Positions 15,664 through 27,946 of a DNA stretch of 64,000 bases are shown piece after piece. The notes beneath the pieces were generated by a model. That model had not been told where the DNA came from, did no database searches, and was given only the letters and a program-made list of their open reading frames with translations. The stretch comes from Nicotiana tabacum. Taxonomy: Eukaryota; Streptophyta; Magnoliopsida; Solanales; Solanaceae. The position numbers were made by a program, and so were the translations under genes. Position 1 is the first letter of the stretch, and each line of letters begins with the position of its first letter. Location: assembly GCF_000715075.1 (NCBI RefSeq), contig NC_134101.1, positions 193,894,103 through 193,958,102 on the forward strand, read 5' to 3'.

Positions 15664-17448
15664 ATTCTCAACACCCCATCATCTCCAATGGAAACCTCCT
15701 TAGCATCATCGTGTTGCACTGTGTCCTCAAGGATAAGCAAATGGAAGTCGTCATATTGATATGATTTGATGTGATGATATAAAGAAGACCGAGAAACCAC
15801 GCAAGCTAAAACCTGACTAGGCTGCAAAACGTCCAATCTCACAAACTGGTTGGCCGAAGCATAAACATCCCATGCTAATGGCCTCTCTCTGATTAGAACA
15901 TATGCAAGGCTACCGATACTCTCTACCTTCCTACTCAAGGCACCGGCCACCATATTGGCCTTACCGGAATGATATAAAATAGTGATATCATAGTCTTTTA
16001 ACAGCTCTAATTACCTTAGCAGCCTCAATTTTAGATCATTTTGCTTATACAAGTGTTGTAGGCTCTGATGATCTATGAATACCTTAAAAGACACGACGTA
16101 GAGGTCGTGCCGCCAAATTTTCAATGTATGGACAATGGCATCCAACTCTAAATCATGAACAGGGTAGTTCTTCTTATGGGGCTTTAACTGGTGCGAAGCA
16201 TAAGCAATCACCCTACCTTCTTTCATCAAGACACACCCAATAACAACCAATGAAGCATCACAACAAATCATATATGAACCCGATACTGAAGGCAAAACTA
16301 GAACTGGAGTTGTGGTCAAGACAGCCTTGATCTTTTGAAAGCTATCCTCACACTCATCGGACCACCTGAAAGGAGCACCCTACTAGATCAATTTAGTCAA
16401 ATGTGCAGAAATGGATGAGAATCCTTCCACGAAACGACGATAATATCTGGTAACCAAGGAAACTCTGGGTCTTAGTAGCTGAAGATGGTCTATGCCAACT
16501 CTAAAACGCCTCCAACTTCTTCAAATCCACCTTAATCCCCTCAGTAGATACCACATGACCCAAAAAACCACTGAATTATGTCAAAACTCACACTTGGAGA
16601 ATTTTATATAGAACTTCTCCTCAAGGTTTGGAGAATGATCCTCAAGTGTTGCTCATTATCCTCACTGCGAGAATACACCGAGATGTCGTTAATGAACACG
16701 ATGACGAATGAATCAAGATATGACTAGAATACACTGTTCATCAAGTGCATAAATGTTGTTGGGGCATTGGCCAGCCCAAATGACATCACATAAACACATA
16801 GTGACCATACCGATTCCTGAAAGCAGTCTTCAAAATATCTTAGTTCCAAATCTTTAGATAATGATACCTTAACCTTAAATCTATATTTGAGAACAATCTA
16901 GAACCCTGAAGTTGGTCAAAAATTCATCAATGCACAGTAGTGGGTACTTGTTCTTCACTGTAACCTTGCTCAGCTGCATATAACCAATACACATCTTCAA
17001 GGAGCCATATTTATTCTTCACAAATAGAACTGGAGAACACCAAGGCGAGACACTCAGTCGAATGAAACCATTATCAAGAAACTCCCAAAGTTGATCATTC
17101 AATTCCTTCAACTCCACTGATGCCATAGGATGTGGTGGAATAGAAATGGGTTGAGTGCCCGGCATCAGGTCAATACCGAAATCTATGTTTCTATCATGTG
17201 GCATGCCTGGTAGGTCTGCTAGAAACGCATCTTGAAAATCTCTCAGTACTGGAACTAACTCAACGGTAGGAGTATCAGCTAGATACGCCCCGCACCCTTT
17301 TCTCAACCATCTGATGTGCTTTTAAAAATGATACAACCCTACTAGGAATATAATCCAATATACCTCACCACTCTATCCGTGGCAACCCTGGCATAGCCAA
17401 TGTCATTATCTTGGCTTGACATTCCAGAATAGCATGATAGGGCAACAA
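15664..17448 (-). pseudogene. Chromovirus reverse transcriptase and RNase H, degraded
   Basis: Minus-strand pieces appear in the expected order. The RT amino end is at 16881-17306 (DRNIDFGIDLMPGTQPIS, then SPWCSPVLFVKNKYGSLKMC). RT palm is at about 16660-16800, where FGLANAP is readable but the active site near 16690 reads FIND instead of the usual FIDD. RNase H is at 16011-16319 ([29 protein letters not shown]). The RNase H-integrase connection is at 15664-15953 (MVAGALSRKVE; normally NVVADALSRK). Stops and frameshifts separate the parts and the altered catalytic residue alone would disable RT. Confidence 0.8.
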
Positions 17449-17765
17449 TCAATTCATGCCTAATATCACGTCAAAGTCTACCATACCGTGTAGTAATAGA
17501 TCAACTCTAGTATCATAAGTGATTAAAAACAATCGATAAACACAGTCTTCAATAATAGAATCTCCTATAGGCGTGGACACATATATAGGAGCACTCAAAG
17601 AATCACGAGACATATCAAAATATGGAGCAAAGTAAGATGAAAAATATGAGTAAGTGGAACCCGGATCAAATAAAACTGAGGCATCCCTATGGCTGATCGG
17701 AACAATACCTGTGATGATGACATCTGAAGCAGCAGCCTCTGTCCTACTCGGAAAAGCATATAAGT
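17449..17765 (-). pseudogene. Chromovirus aspartic protease fragment
   Basis: The minus-strand frame carries ASVLFDPGSTYSYFSSYFA, the retropepsin active-site region in the DPGST form normal for this clade, followed by a flap-side block and DFDVILGMN (the usual D-V-I-L-G-M motif). It is in frame with the gag end at 20205 once the intervening LTR is ignored: the flanks GGSHTRC and LYAFPSRTEAAASD form the expected gag-protease junction. The gene is therefore interrupted, not deleted, here. Confidence 0.8.
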
Positions 17766-20204
17766 TGTCACACCTCATTTTTCTACCCCCGAAAGGGGGA
17801 TATAAGGGGGTTTTTCCAATTAAAATGACATAAATCGAAATGGGATTATTTATTTTAATTTTTTTAGAGTCACCACCTGGGATAATTTATTATGGTGTCC
17901 CAAATCATCGATTTATTTTAAATCTCAAATCGAGAAATTTTTTGACTTTATTTAAAAGTCTGCGAACCAGAAATTCTAGATAAAGAATTCTATTAACCCG
18001 GGAGAAGGTGTTAGGCATTCCCGGATTCTGTGGTTCTAGCACGGTCGCTTAGCAATTTATACCTGGCTTAAACAAATTGTTTAATTACTCATTTTAGGAC
18101 CTATGTACATTTATCCCTTTAACCGCCTTTAGTTGCTTGATTATTCGTAATTTTTAAATTATCTTAAAAGGAGTCGCGCATACATGTACTCATTTTGTTT
18201 GGCGCGTCAAGAATCATGTCACACGTACGTGTCCACAATTAATCACGCTTTATTAATATTAAGAAAGTTTGGCCGAAGTTGAGCGAACGCATACCTCGAT
18301 TTTTTTTTATATAAAAAATCATAATTATGTTACGCGAACGTATACATAATCACGATAATAAACTAAGTCGCGCCTAAAGCAAACTACAAATGTTCAAATT
18401 ATCTCCTAAACTACTTTGGAGATTATTGTGATGCCATGAGTTAGAAGAAAAGCATACTAATTTGTATATGATTTTGACAGAAATTGTTTGAGGAACACAT
18501 GAATCCCAAGTTCGTCGGTGAATTTCCGGCTATACACAATCAATCTACGGTAAACGTTGATGAGGTACAACCAATCAAGATTTCTCTTAAAATATCATTT
18601 TGTTGCTATCACTAGTACATAACCATCAATAGCAATTCTTGCATATTGAATAGTGACGCCTTTGGACACATTTGTATTGCAGAAAAATGTAAAACATTAG
18701 GATTTTGACTACAGATCCAACTCTTAAGAAAACTTAGTATTGTAAAGTTTAAAAGAATATTTTTCAATGTTGGTTTGATCTGAGTCTTCCAACTATTACT
18801 TGTATAACATTTCAAGGTTTTGTGTTAACATATATCGATAAACATTCACTCTTCACGAAACAACAACGAATCCAAACAATTCAAACAACCAGAATATATG
18901 CCGATTCTAAGTGAACAAATCGAATAATATCATGATATTTAATTAACAATTACATTGTCTAAACTGAGCTACATGCCTCAACAGCAAGAAACAAACTCAG
19001 CAGGACCAAATAAAGGCTAAGAACAGCCACGAATTCAATTACAAATGAAGCGAAACAGCAGCAAACAAACAACGATCCGATCGAGACCCACGCCGGCGCC
19101 GGAAACCTTGAATGCTTTATGGGTGAGCTGGTGCTTTTGCGGCAGATTATATAGCTGTTTTTCGCTAAGTTTCGACTGTTTTTTGGCCAGATTTCGGACT
19201 GTTTTTCAAGCGATTTCAGCAGCTGGTTTTTTGCTGGGTTTTGGAGTGATTTTCGGACAGCTTTCAGGGCGTTTTTGGGGTGGGTTTATGGGTGACGTTG
19301 GTGCTGTGTTTTGGCTGAAATTTCTGCAATTTTGAAGCTTTTCTTGGCTGGTTTCAGTGGAGTTTTGGAGCTTGAGTTTGAGGCTTTTTATTTTGGTTGT
19401 TAATGGCTAATTTTTCATGAAGAAAGAAGCTACTAGCATTTCCTAATGTTGCACCCTCTGTTTCTCATCTCTTTTCGCCATCCCCCTTTTAAATAAGTTG
19501 CTTTTGTTCTTTCTTAATTGATGCCCCAGAGAAAAAGCTTGGCTTGACGGAGACGTACTCTAGCCAATTGGTTTTACAGATGTGCTTTCTTAGTAGAGAA
19601 TTTTAATAGCGCCGTTTTTTGTTGCTGAAGAAGATACCTCAAGGCTGCTCTCTATCTCTTAGGGCGTATAGGTCTAGCTTTATTTTACAGGGGTAGGAAT
19701 TAAGTTAGGTCAAATGGGAAATGGGCTCAATGTTTTAGGCTTTTAGGGATTTGGGTCCTGAATTTGGGCTAATTAACTTTGAGATAGGAAGACTAAATCA
19801 AAATTCCTTTTTTCATTTTTCTTTTTCTTTGATTTTAAAATCTAATAAAATACTAAATTAATCCTAAATCAATCTAATTTGTAAAAATTAAAATTGTTTA
19901 TATATTAAAATAACTAATTAACTTAAAACTAAATAAAACACTACTCTCTAAAGACTAAAAACTAAATATGTAAAAATGACCATTTTTGTGATTTTTCTTA
20001 ATAAAATTAATTCTTACATGCAAATTGGACTTAAGATGACATGAAATTAAAACGTGACAGTCTTTATCATTTTTCTATGGTTTAAAAATATTAAAAATAC
20101 ATGAAATGCAACTAAATAAAGAAAAATTTCTAAAATCCTTTAAAATCATTTTTGATTTATTTTTAGGAGTTATTTTCATGTAGGGCAAAAATTAGGTGTT
20201 CACA
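17766..20204 (-). mobile_element. Solo LTR of an Ogre/Tat-type element inside chromovirus gag-pro
   Basis: Reverse-complemented, the 3' 400 bases align block by block with the end of the large Ogre LTRs at 31310-31598 and 51360-51653: GTGCTAGAACCAC, GTGCCTAACACCTTC-type, TTTCTGGTTCGCAGACTT, and the end GAGGTGTGACA. It is a distinct, diverged subfamily because its U3 does not match. TCACA occurs at both edges (17768-17772 and 20200-20204), either as the target duplication or as the LTR's own ends. The 96-residue ORF at 19045-19335 is antisense to the LTR and has no known domain. Confidence 0.8.
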
Positions 20205-21440
20205 GCGAGTATGGCTTCCCCCTCTAGGGCGACCTCTGCCTGCCTGACCTCTACCGCCAGCTAGTAGTGCAAGTGGCGACAATTGGAGCAGCAACCATAG
20301 TCTGTGAACCATGTGGACCCTACGAAATCCATGGAGCCTTTGTAGTCTAGAGAGGTACACCCCTTCTAAGTCTGGTGGCGTGGCTGCTGAAACTGACCCT
20401 GGTTTGATCGGCTAGACTGACTACTGAAGGCTCCCCATGCAGGAGGCGCACTGGAAAATGGTTGTGCATAGGTGGCAACCTGAAACCTCGGAATATTCGT
20501 AGAACTGCTAGTAGCTGGAAATGCTGAATGAACTGGGCAACTCACATACCCTCTGCCATGACGGGCTGAAACTGCAGTGTTGGCACCACTAAATTCTCCA
20601 GGACCTCGAGGACTGTTGGCCTCCCTATCCTAGCCCCGCATACGCTCCAATATGCAGGCGATCTCCACAACCTACTGAAATGGAGTATTCGTCTCCAACT
20701 CTCGAGCAATGATGAATCTAATACCAAAATTGAGCCCCTCGATAAAACTGCAGACTCGATCTCTGACTTTGGCAACCAAAGCAGGAGTATGTAGGGACAT
20801 CTGACTGAATTTGGTAGCATACTTTGACATTGTCATAGTCCCTTGGCGCAGCTTCTCAAACTTTGTGTGCCATGCATCCCGAAGAGTTTGGGGAACAAAC
20901 TTTTTTCAAGAAAATATCTGAAAACTGAGCCTAAGTGAGTGGGTCAGCATCAGCTGGCCTACCCTCATCATAAACCTGCCACCACTTGTATGTTGCTCCC
21001 GATAGTTGGAATGTAGTAAAGGCGACTCTGCTCGTCTCTACGATGCCCATGGTGCTTAGAATATGGTGGCACTTGTTTAGAAAACCTTGCACATCCTCAG
21101 TAATTGCGCCACTGTAAGTCGGAGGGTGATACTTCTTGAACCTCTCAAGTCTCAGCTGCTCTCCTTAGATGCCTCTGCTCTAACCTCGGGCTGAACTAGA
21201 ATGATAAGGTTGCGCTGGCATAACTCCCGCGACCTGATCAACATGGACTCGCTACTCTGGACTATAGGTCGCGGGAGTCTAGGGTCCTCTCCCAGCCTGA
21301 GATGTAGCTGGTGCAACGGGAATCAGTCCTACCTGGGCTAAAGTGCCGAACATTCTCAAAAAATGTGCTAGGGTCTCCTTAAGTCCAGGGGTGACAACAG
21401 GTGTGTCGGGTGCATGTCCCCCAACCGGAGCTACTTGTGA
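20205..21440 (-). pseudogene. Chromovirus gag, degraded and 5'-truncated
   Basis: On the minus strand the capsid region reads RLERFKKYHPPTYSG and DVQGFLNKCHHIL, then GATYKWWQVYDEGRPADADP, typical of chromovirus Gag, around 20950-21180. It is followed by frameshifted capsid C-terminal sequence (20542-20940) and the Arg/Gly-rich tail (GRGQAGRGRPRGG) at 20205-20290. Several stops and frame changes are present. The amino end stops at about 21440 where another LTR begins, so the 5' UTR and 5' LTR of this element are missing. Confidence 0.7.
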
Positions 21441-23215
21441 CCATGATAGTAAGATGTATAAAGTGTGTTAAAAGTGAGTAATATTTTAAGTAATTTGAGA
21501 TAACTCTTAATTATGTGGGTAATTGGTTAATTATTGGATTTTTTAAATTGAAGATAAATGTCCAAATAAGGAATAATTGTGGAGTCCACGTGGGACGTTT
21601 AAAATCCTTATTCATATGACTCATATTCCATGGAAAGTCTTGGTGGCTGCCTATGGCCAAGAATCGTTTCTTTATTGATTATATGTGGGCCCCACAACCC
21701 ATTAAATATTAGTAAGCCTATGTATATTATGAACAAGCATCACACCTAGCTTTAAAGGTACAGAAACCTGAGATTGAGAGAAAGCCTTGGATTTTTAATT
21801 CAAAATATTTTCTATCCTTTAGTGGGGCTAAAAAACGTGAACTTCTCCAAATATGAATTCACTGTGAGTTTCTAAAGGCAAAAAATGTGAGTTCTTCAAT
21901 ATGAATTCATGTATGCCTTACAGATTCAATGGAATCTCTTTTATAAGTAGAGCGGACTGATCGTGAGTAAGTAAAAAAGCAGAACAATTCCATACCAAAT
22001 TCTAAGAGAATCGGCTCAGGTATATTAAGGTTATCCCTTCTTTCCTTTTGGAATGATCCAAGTAACGATACGTAAACGTAATGCTATTCCAAAAGTGGTT
22101 CTACTCTTAGCAGTTAAGGATGTTTATGTATTCATTCCTTTAAAGTGATATTCAAGCATGTCTACGTATTTTTCTAAATCTCTGTTGAGGTATTTGATAA
22201 AGATGTTAATGTTTAGAATATAGTGATACATGCATCTTCATGCATTTATCACTGTGCTACGGTCGGTCGGGCATTCATACATATTTATTTACCACCGTAC
22301 TACGACGTGTTGGGAAGACGTGCATTTGCCATCGGGCTACGATCGATCGGGCAGTTACCATCGTTTGGGCAGTTATGTATTATTATTTACCACCGGTTGG
22401 GCAGTTACGCATTTACCACCGAGCTACGGCCGGTCGGACAGTCATGCATTTACCATCGAGCTATGGCCAGTTGGGAAGTTACACATTTACCACCGAGCTA
22501 CGGCTGGTAGGGCAGTCATGCATTTACCACCGCGCTACGGCTGGTCGGGCAGTTACCACCGATCAGCTAGGCAGTCATGCATCATACATATGGATAATAG
22601 TCTCAAAGAGAAGCATTATATATATGTAAGTATAATAAGTATGCATATACGGTGGCACTTCAGAGATTCTGGTTGATTCTTATATGTCTTTAATTAATGT
22701 TGAATAATGGTTATGTTTCAGTCCTGCCTTACATACTCAGTACATTATTCGTACAGACGTCCTTTTGTTGGGGATGCTGAATTCATGCCTCCAAGTATAG
22801 ATAATCAGTTTGATGAGCCCTCATAGTAGACGAGGTTGGCATTCAGTGAAGGATCGGTAAGACGCCACCTCATTCAGAGTGCAGCCGAGTGTATGAGTCA
22901 TCGTGTTAGAGTTTTGCTACCGACTTATGGGTAGGCCAATACCCTGTCCCATTTGATGTCAAATAATCTAAGAGGCTTTGTACGTAGAGGTTCATTTTGT
23001 ATAGTATGTCAGAGGCCTTGACGGCCCATATGTATTAATGTTTTAAGAACGATAGTTAATTAATAGAGTGTTGCCCACTTATAGTTATACATTACGAGTT
23101 TTGGCCATGTTAGCCCATGATAGTTACAAAGGAAAGAAAAAAGTTGCAGAGTGGTTCGCTCGGGCCAGTACTGCACCGGGTGCTAGTCACGCCTCCCCAG
23201 GATTGGAGCGTGACA
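21441..23215 (+). mobile_element. 5'-truncated LTR related to the 6187-8346 LTR
   Basis: Read on plus, 21441-21560 matches the reverse complement of 1230-1350 (CATGATAGT, TTAAGTAATTTGAGATAA, CTTAATTATGT blocks), and the end GCACCGGGTGC to GAGCGTGACA matches the end of the same LTR family. About the first 300 bases of the family LTR are absent. No internal retroelement sequence follows, so it is a solo or truncated LTR. It contains a minisatellite. Confidence 0.65.
22240..22580 (+). repeat. Minisatellite of roughly 35-45 bp units in the LTR
   Basis: At least seven imperfect units share the core CATTTACCACCGAGCTACGG followed by a variant of CTGGTCGGGCAGT. Unit lengths vary. All three frames stay open across it, which explains the overlapping 95-148 residue ORFs, none of which has a recognisable domain. 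Confidence 0.85.
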
Positions 23216-24102
23216 TGCAAGGTAACTAAAACTTGTGCAGAAAAATACCTACACGTAGACTTTGCATGTGTGCAAGCGCTTCTGTGCAAACTCCTCCGCA
23301 CCTACGAATTCCCTGCCTCAGGCCAATTACCTCTTATGCAGACCCCCTTACACTTCTGCGAGCTTGTACTTGCGCAACAAGTTCTGCAGGGGCGACACAC
23401 CAGCACCAGATATGCCCAACAACATCATATCGATATGAAACCCATCAAAAACATACCCAAGCCCCCCCAAGACCCCATCCAATCATACCGAAATATCCTA
23501 TTACCTTCCCCAAACCTATCCAAAAGATCAAAACATCGTATTATCATCACAACAAAGAATTGACAATAAAAACACAAGTGGAACTTCTCTTAAGTTCATT
23601 AGCCTTCAACTTCAAACCAAGCGTTCGATTCATGCCTGATCATATCTGGATTACATCCAAGCCCTACGCATAAGCCATAAAAGACATAAAGAGCCTATTC
23701 CAAGTCGATGAACGATAATCTGAATCCATTATCATCAAAGTCAACTCCCGGTCAAACCTATAAAACTTCAAAACCTTCAACTTTCCAACATTCGACAATT
23801 AGAGCCAGAACACCCTAGGAACCTCCAAATCCAAATTTGGGCATACGCTTAAGTCCAAAATCACCATACAAACCTATTGTAATTATCAAATCATTAATTC
23901 AATGTCATTTACGGAAAAGACAAACCTTGGTCAACTCTTATAACTTAAACTTCCAGTAAGGGAACTAAGTGTTTCAATTTACTCCAAACCTTTCTAGAAC
24001 CAAACCAATGATCCCCGCAAGTTACAAAACAACAAGTAGACATAAAAGAATCATAAAATAAGGAAATGGGATCAACACAAAATGACCGGTCGGGTCTATA
24101 TA
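23216..24102 (-). mobile_element. Truncated 3' LTR of a second chromovirus fragment
   Basis: On the minus strand the LTR begins at about 24102 (ATAGACCCGACCGGTCATTTTG, the solanaceous chromovirus start) just after the pol-end block with GTTCGTCCTCGAATGAG in plus. It continues to 23216, where the plus-strand LTR ends. Bases 23232-23919 are repeated at 24697-25382. Confidence 0.6.
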
Positions 24103-24660
24103 TTCTCCCTCTCTTAAACAATCGTTCGTCCTCGAATGAGTTTAGTATCATACATGGAGTGCCAAAAAGGTGAGGGTATCTGCTCCGCATATCATGCTCT
24201 GTCTCCTAAGTTTCCTCCTTGATTGGTTGGCATCTCCACTGGACCTTCACCGATGCAATATCTTTCCACCTCAACTTCAGAACCTACCTATCCAAAATGG
24301 CCACCAACCATTCCTCATAAGCCAGATTCTCATCTAACTACACAATGCTGAAATCCAAGACATGTGACTTATCTTCATGATACTTTCAAAGCATAGAAAC
24401 CTGGAATACCAGATGAACTCCCCAAATACTAGAAGATAAACCAAGTCTACAAGAAACCTCACCAACCCTCTCAACCACCTCAAAAGGATCAATGAATATT
24501 AGGTTCATCTTGCCCTTCTTCCTAAACCTCATCATGCCATTTATGTGAAACCTGAAGAAGAACCGTCTCACCCTCCATGAATGCCACATCACAGACTATC
24601 CTATCAGCATAACTTTTCTATCTGCACTAAGGTGGGCAAACCCTCTCTTAAATCAACTTC
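24103..24660 (-). pseudogene. Second chromovirus: integrase C-terminus and chromodomain end
   Basis: Minus-strand translation shows MRSRYPHLFGTP (chromodomain end, 24140-24190) and MMRFRKKGKMNLIFIDPFEVVERVGEVS followed by HLVFQVSML (24386-24540), the same blocks as in the 12.1-12.35 kb integrase. Frames are broken between blocks. It belongs to a different, diverged chromovirus copy. Confidence 0.65.
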
Positions 24661-24689
24661 ACATCCCAACCATTCGCTCATGCGCAAAC

Positions 24690-25530
24690 AAATATGCTTG
24701 TGCAGAACAACACCTACATGCAGACTATGCATGTGTGCAAGCGCTTCTAGGCAAAATCCTTCGCACCTACAGACTCCCTGCCCCAAGCCAATTACCTCTT
24801 TTGTGACCCTCTTACACTTCTATGAGTTTGCACCTGTGCAACAAGTTCTGCAGGTGCGACACGCCAGCGCTAGATATGCCAAACAACATCAAATCGATAT
24901 GACACCATGAAAAACATACCCAAGCTCCCCAAGACCCTATCCAATCATACCAAAATATCCTAGTACCTTCCCCAAACCTACCCAAAAGCTCAAAACACGG
25001 TATTGTCATCAAAACAAAGAATTGACAAACAAAACACAAGTGGAACTTCACTTTATTTCATTAGCCTTCAACTTCAAACCCAGTGTTTGATTCATGCCTA
25101 ATCAAATCCTGGTTACATCCAAGCTTTACGCACAAGTCCCAAAAGACATAAAGAGCCTATTCCAAGTCCACGAATGATAATCTGAATCCGTTCTCATCAA
25201 AGTCAACTCCCGGTCAAACCTATGAACCTTCAACACCTTCAACTTTTCATCTTTCGGCAATTAGAGCCAAAACACACTAGGAACCTTCAAATCCAAATTC
25301 GGACATATGCCTAAGTCCAAAATCACCATACAAACCTATTAGAATCATCAAATCAATAATCTAAGGTTATTTACGAAAAAGAACCAATGAAGCTTGGGCT
25401 CAGCTTGCCCTACTTCTCAAACCTTATCATGCCCTTCATAGGTGAAACTTGAAGAAGAACCTTCTCACCCTCCATGAATTCCATATCACAGACTATCCTA
25501 TCAGCATAAATCTTCTATCTACACTAAGCC
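24690..25530 (-). repeat. Tandem duplicate of the LTR/pol-end segment with internal deletion
   Basis: Bases 24697-25382 repeat 23232-23919 in the same orientation, and 25381-25530 repeat 24487-24640. The part equivalent to 23920-24486 is missing, so the duplicate fuses LTR sequence directly to integrase end. Copies differ by many substitutions, so the duplication is not recent. Confidence 0.7.
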
Positions 25531-26440
25531 AGGCAAAGCCTCTCTTGAATCAACTTCACCTTATTCAAAGTATCATGGACCAAGTCTACGTCCACTAACC
25601 TATCCTCATTAGGCCCGGACCAACCCATTGGAGAACAAAACCATCTTCCATATGAGACCTCATATAGGAGCCATCTGGATACTCAACTGGTAGCTATTGT
25701 TGTAGGCAAACTCTTCTAAAGGTAGAAACTGGTCCCACTAACTTCAAAAATTAATAGTGCATGCCCTCAACAAATCCTATAAGATCTAAATGGTCCGCTC
25801 AGACTGCCCATCCATTTAAGGGTGAAATGCAATACTCAACTTAACTTGCATGTCTAACTCATGCTAAACTGCCATCCAAATATACAAAGTAAATTGAGTG
25901 TCACGGTCTGAGATGATAGAAAAAATTATACCATGCAGGCAATAATCTCCTTAATGTAGATCCTAGCCATCTGCTCCGAAGTGTAGGAAGTCATATAACT
26001 AGAATGAAATTCGCCGACTTGACCAATCGATCCGCAATAACTCAAATGGCATCAAACTTCCTCAAGATTTGTGGCAACCTCGCCACAAAGTCCATAATAA
26101 TGTGTTGCCACTTCCACTACGATATATCAATCTTCTAAAGAAAACCACCTTGTTACTGATGCACATACTTGACTTGTTGGCAATTCAAACACCTAAAAAC
26201 ATGCCCAAAAATGTCTATCTTCATCCCCTTCCACCAATAGTGTTGCTTCAAGTTACGATACATCTTCGTAGCACCAAGATGAATTGAATACCACAAACTA
26301 TGATCCTCTTCAAGAATAAAGTCTCTCAAGCCATCGACATTCGGAATACTCGACCCTGAAATCGCAACACACCATCATCATTGATAGTCACCTCAAGGCA
26401 TCCGCAACCACATTGACCTTTGTCAACAGGTTCTAGAGAA
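25531..26440 (-). pseudogene. Second chromovirus: integrase core and zinc-binding end, degraded
   Basis: Minus-strand sequence gives FAYNNSYQLSIQMAPYE at about 25670-25720 (distal integrase core), a zinc-binding block KMYRDLKQHYWW and NCQQVKY at about 26160-26270, and KVNVVADAL at about 26390-26425, which marks the RNase H-integrase connection. Numerous stops are present. Pol homology ends near 26440. Confidence 0.65.
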
Positions 26441-26560
26441 TAACCTTTTCACCTTGTTCCCAAACCTAGTGCGAGCCATTTCACCAAGTATGACTTCCCA
26501 AATAATTACAAGTTTCCCTATCAACAAAAAGTATATCTAGTACAATCCAACTCTTATGTT

Positions 26561-26976
26561 CTAAGAGTTGTGCTTAGCAGGCATGATGCGAGCTTGGAAA
26601 AAATTCTTCCACAACTTAGCTGTCTTGTGAAAGTCTATTCTACATAGCTCAAGATGCTTCTGTTCTTTTATTTTTTGTCCACTTGGCATTGGAATCGACA
26701 CTATAAAGTGTGTGACGAGTAGCTGTGTAAGTAAGACTAAGGATGAACTTTTATAGAATTCTCGGGTTATGATTGTCAAACCCCAAAGTAATTGCACAAA
26801 TCCTCCCTAGAGAGGTTCACTCTTTCCCCTCGAACACCAGCATGATCATGTTTATGGTTCAAGTTTGCATACAACTCCCAAACCATGCTTAAATTGGCAT
26901 GGCCAAGTGACTCCATTAACCGGTCAAGACTCACTTCCTTCATTTGTGTTAAGAGCTTTGGATAGTTCTTATCCAT
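26561..26976 (-). pseudogene. Remnant of a 'putative plant transposon protein' (Transposase_32-like)
   Basis: Two minus-strand ORFs carry the pattern of this plant family: WELYANLNHK, then VRGERVNLSREDL with NYFGV (26776-26976), and downstream KLWKNFFQARIMPAKHNS (26561-26797), resembling the family's W-x2-F-x3-R-I/L-x-P-x-x-H block. The part between is frameshifted with stops. No neighbouring domain survives. The assignment is by recognition of the motif order and was not searched. Confidence 0.5.
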
Positions 26977-26979
26977 GGA

Positions 26980-27419
26980 GGCTTTATTGATACTATGTTT
27001 GAAGATATACCTATCATATGGCTCAAAGTTTTGGTACTAACCCAAGTGTTGTCATTATCAAACATAATAGTCGAATGGGGCCTCTTGGGTTGTCTATTGG
27101 AACTCTCAGCCAATAGGTTACCAGTCATTTTCTTTCTTGAAGTAGCCTCACTCTGATTATGTATCTTAGGTTGCTGGGCAATAATAGAAGGCTAAATCCT
27201 ATTATGAAATAGATAGTAAAGAAGTAAATTATCAAGTGACTCAATGCTGGAATTATCTTCTCCATTTCAGATAGTAATTAGGTGAGTTTGGTTTAGTGTG
27301 TGCCTAAAAAGGGTGGAATGACAGTTGTGGCAAATGAGTAAAATGTGCTGGTACCCACCTATTGTGTGATGAGCTAGAGAGTGTGTATTGATTATAGTAA
27401 GCTAAATAGAGTTACAAGC
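26980..27419. other. Left flank of the Ogre insertion, no intact gene
   Basis: No domain is recognised here. On minus it may continue upstream of the transposon-like remnant. It ends in CAAGC (27415-27419), the target duplication of the element that follows. Joined across the insertion it is contiguous with the copia relic at 51659. Confidence 0.5.
27415..27419. repeat. Target site duplication CAAGC (partner 51654-51658)
   Basis: CAAGC stands immediately before the 5' LTR and again immediately after the 3' LTR, an exact 5-bp match as expected for integrase of a Ty3/gypsy element. This shows both LTRs belong to one insertion with no later end loss. Confidence 0.95.
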
Positions 27420-27946
27420 TGTGAGCACGTGATTTTTGTCTACGTTACAATTGCTCCAAAAGAAATCGAAAAATAAAAACAAATGGTTTTGTTGTACAAT
27501 TTTTTGAATTTACGTGGCATTTTGTTAGTTGTCTGTAGTTTTATCTGTGATTGTTTAAGTTTTGTCAAATAAAAATATAAAAAATATATGTGTCGCGTGT
27601 AAGTTTAGGATATCGTTCTACTATTAGGAATTAATCAAACCATAATTTAGTTTTAGGAAAAACCACAAAAATACGCATCTTTTATTCTATTTTTGTTGTC
27701 ATTGAGTGATTTTATTTTAATTAAATGTTAATATGTGTGATAATTGTTGTTTAAGTAGTAATTAATATTAGTATAGTTTTATTTTGATTTTACAATTTAG
27801 TTAGGAATATTATTTAGAAATTAAAAGAAGGAAAAGAAAGGAGTTTAAATTGAAGAAAACCCGGATTTGGGCTCATGTCAAACCAAAGAAAATCAGGCCA
27901 AAAGCTATACATTGGCCCAGTCCTTGGCCCATCCCCTCAGATGAAT

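Noticed and set aside
19045..19335. Hydrophobic 96-residue ORF
   Set aside because: It lies antisense inside a solo LTR, shows Phe/Gly-rich drift, and has no supporting context.
22223..22676. Three overlapping ORFs of 95-148 codons
   Set aside because: All three frames of the same minisatellite; no domain.
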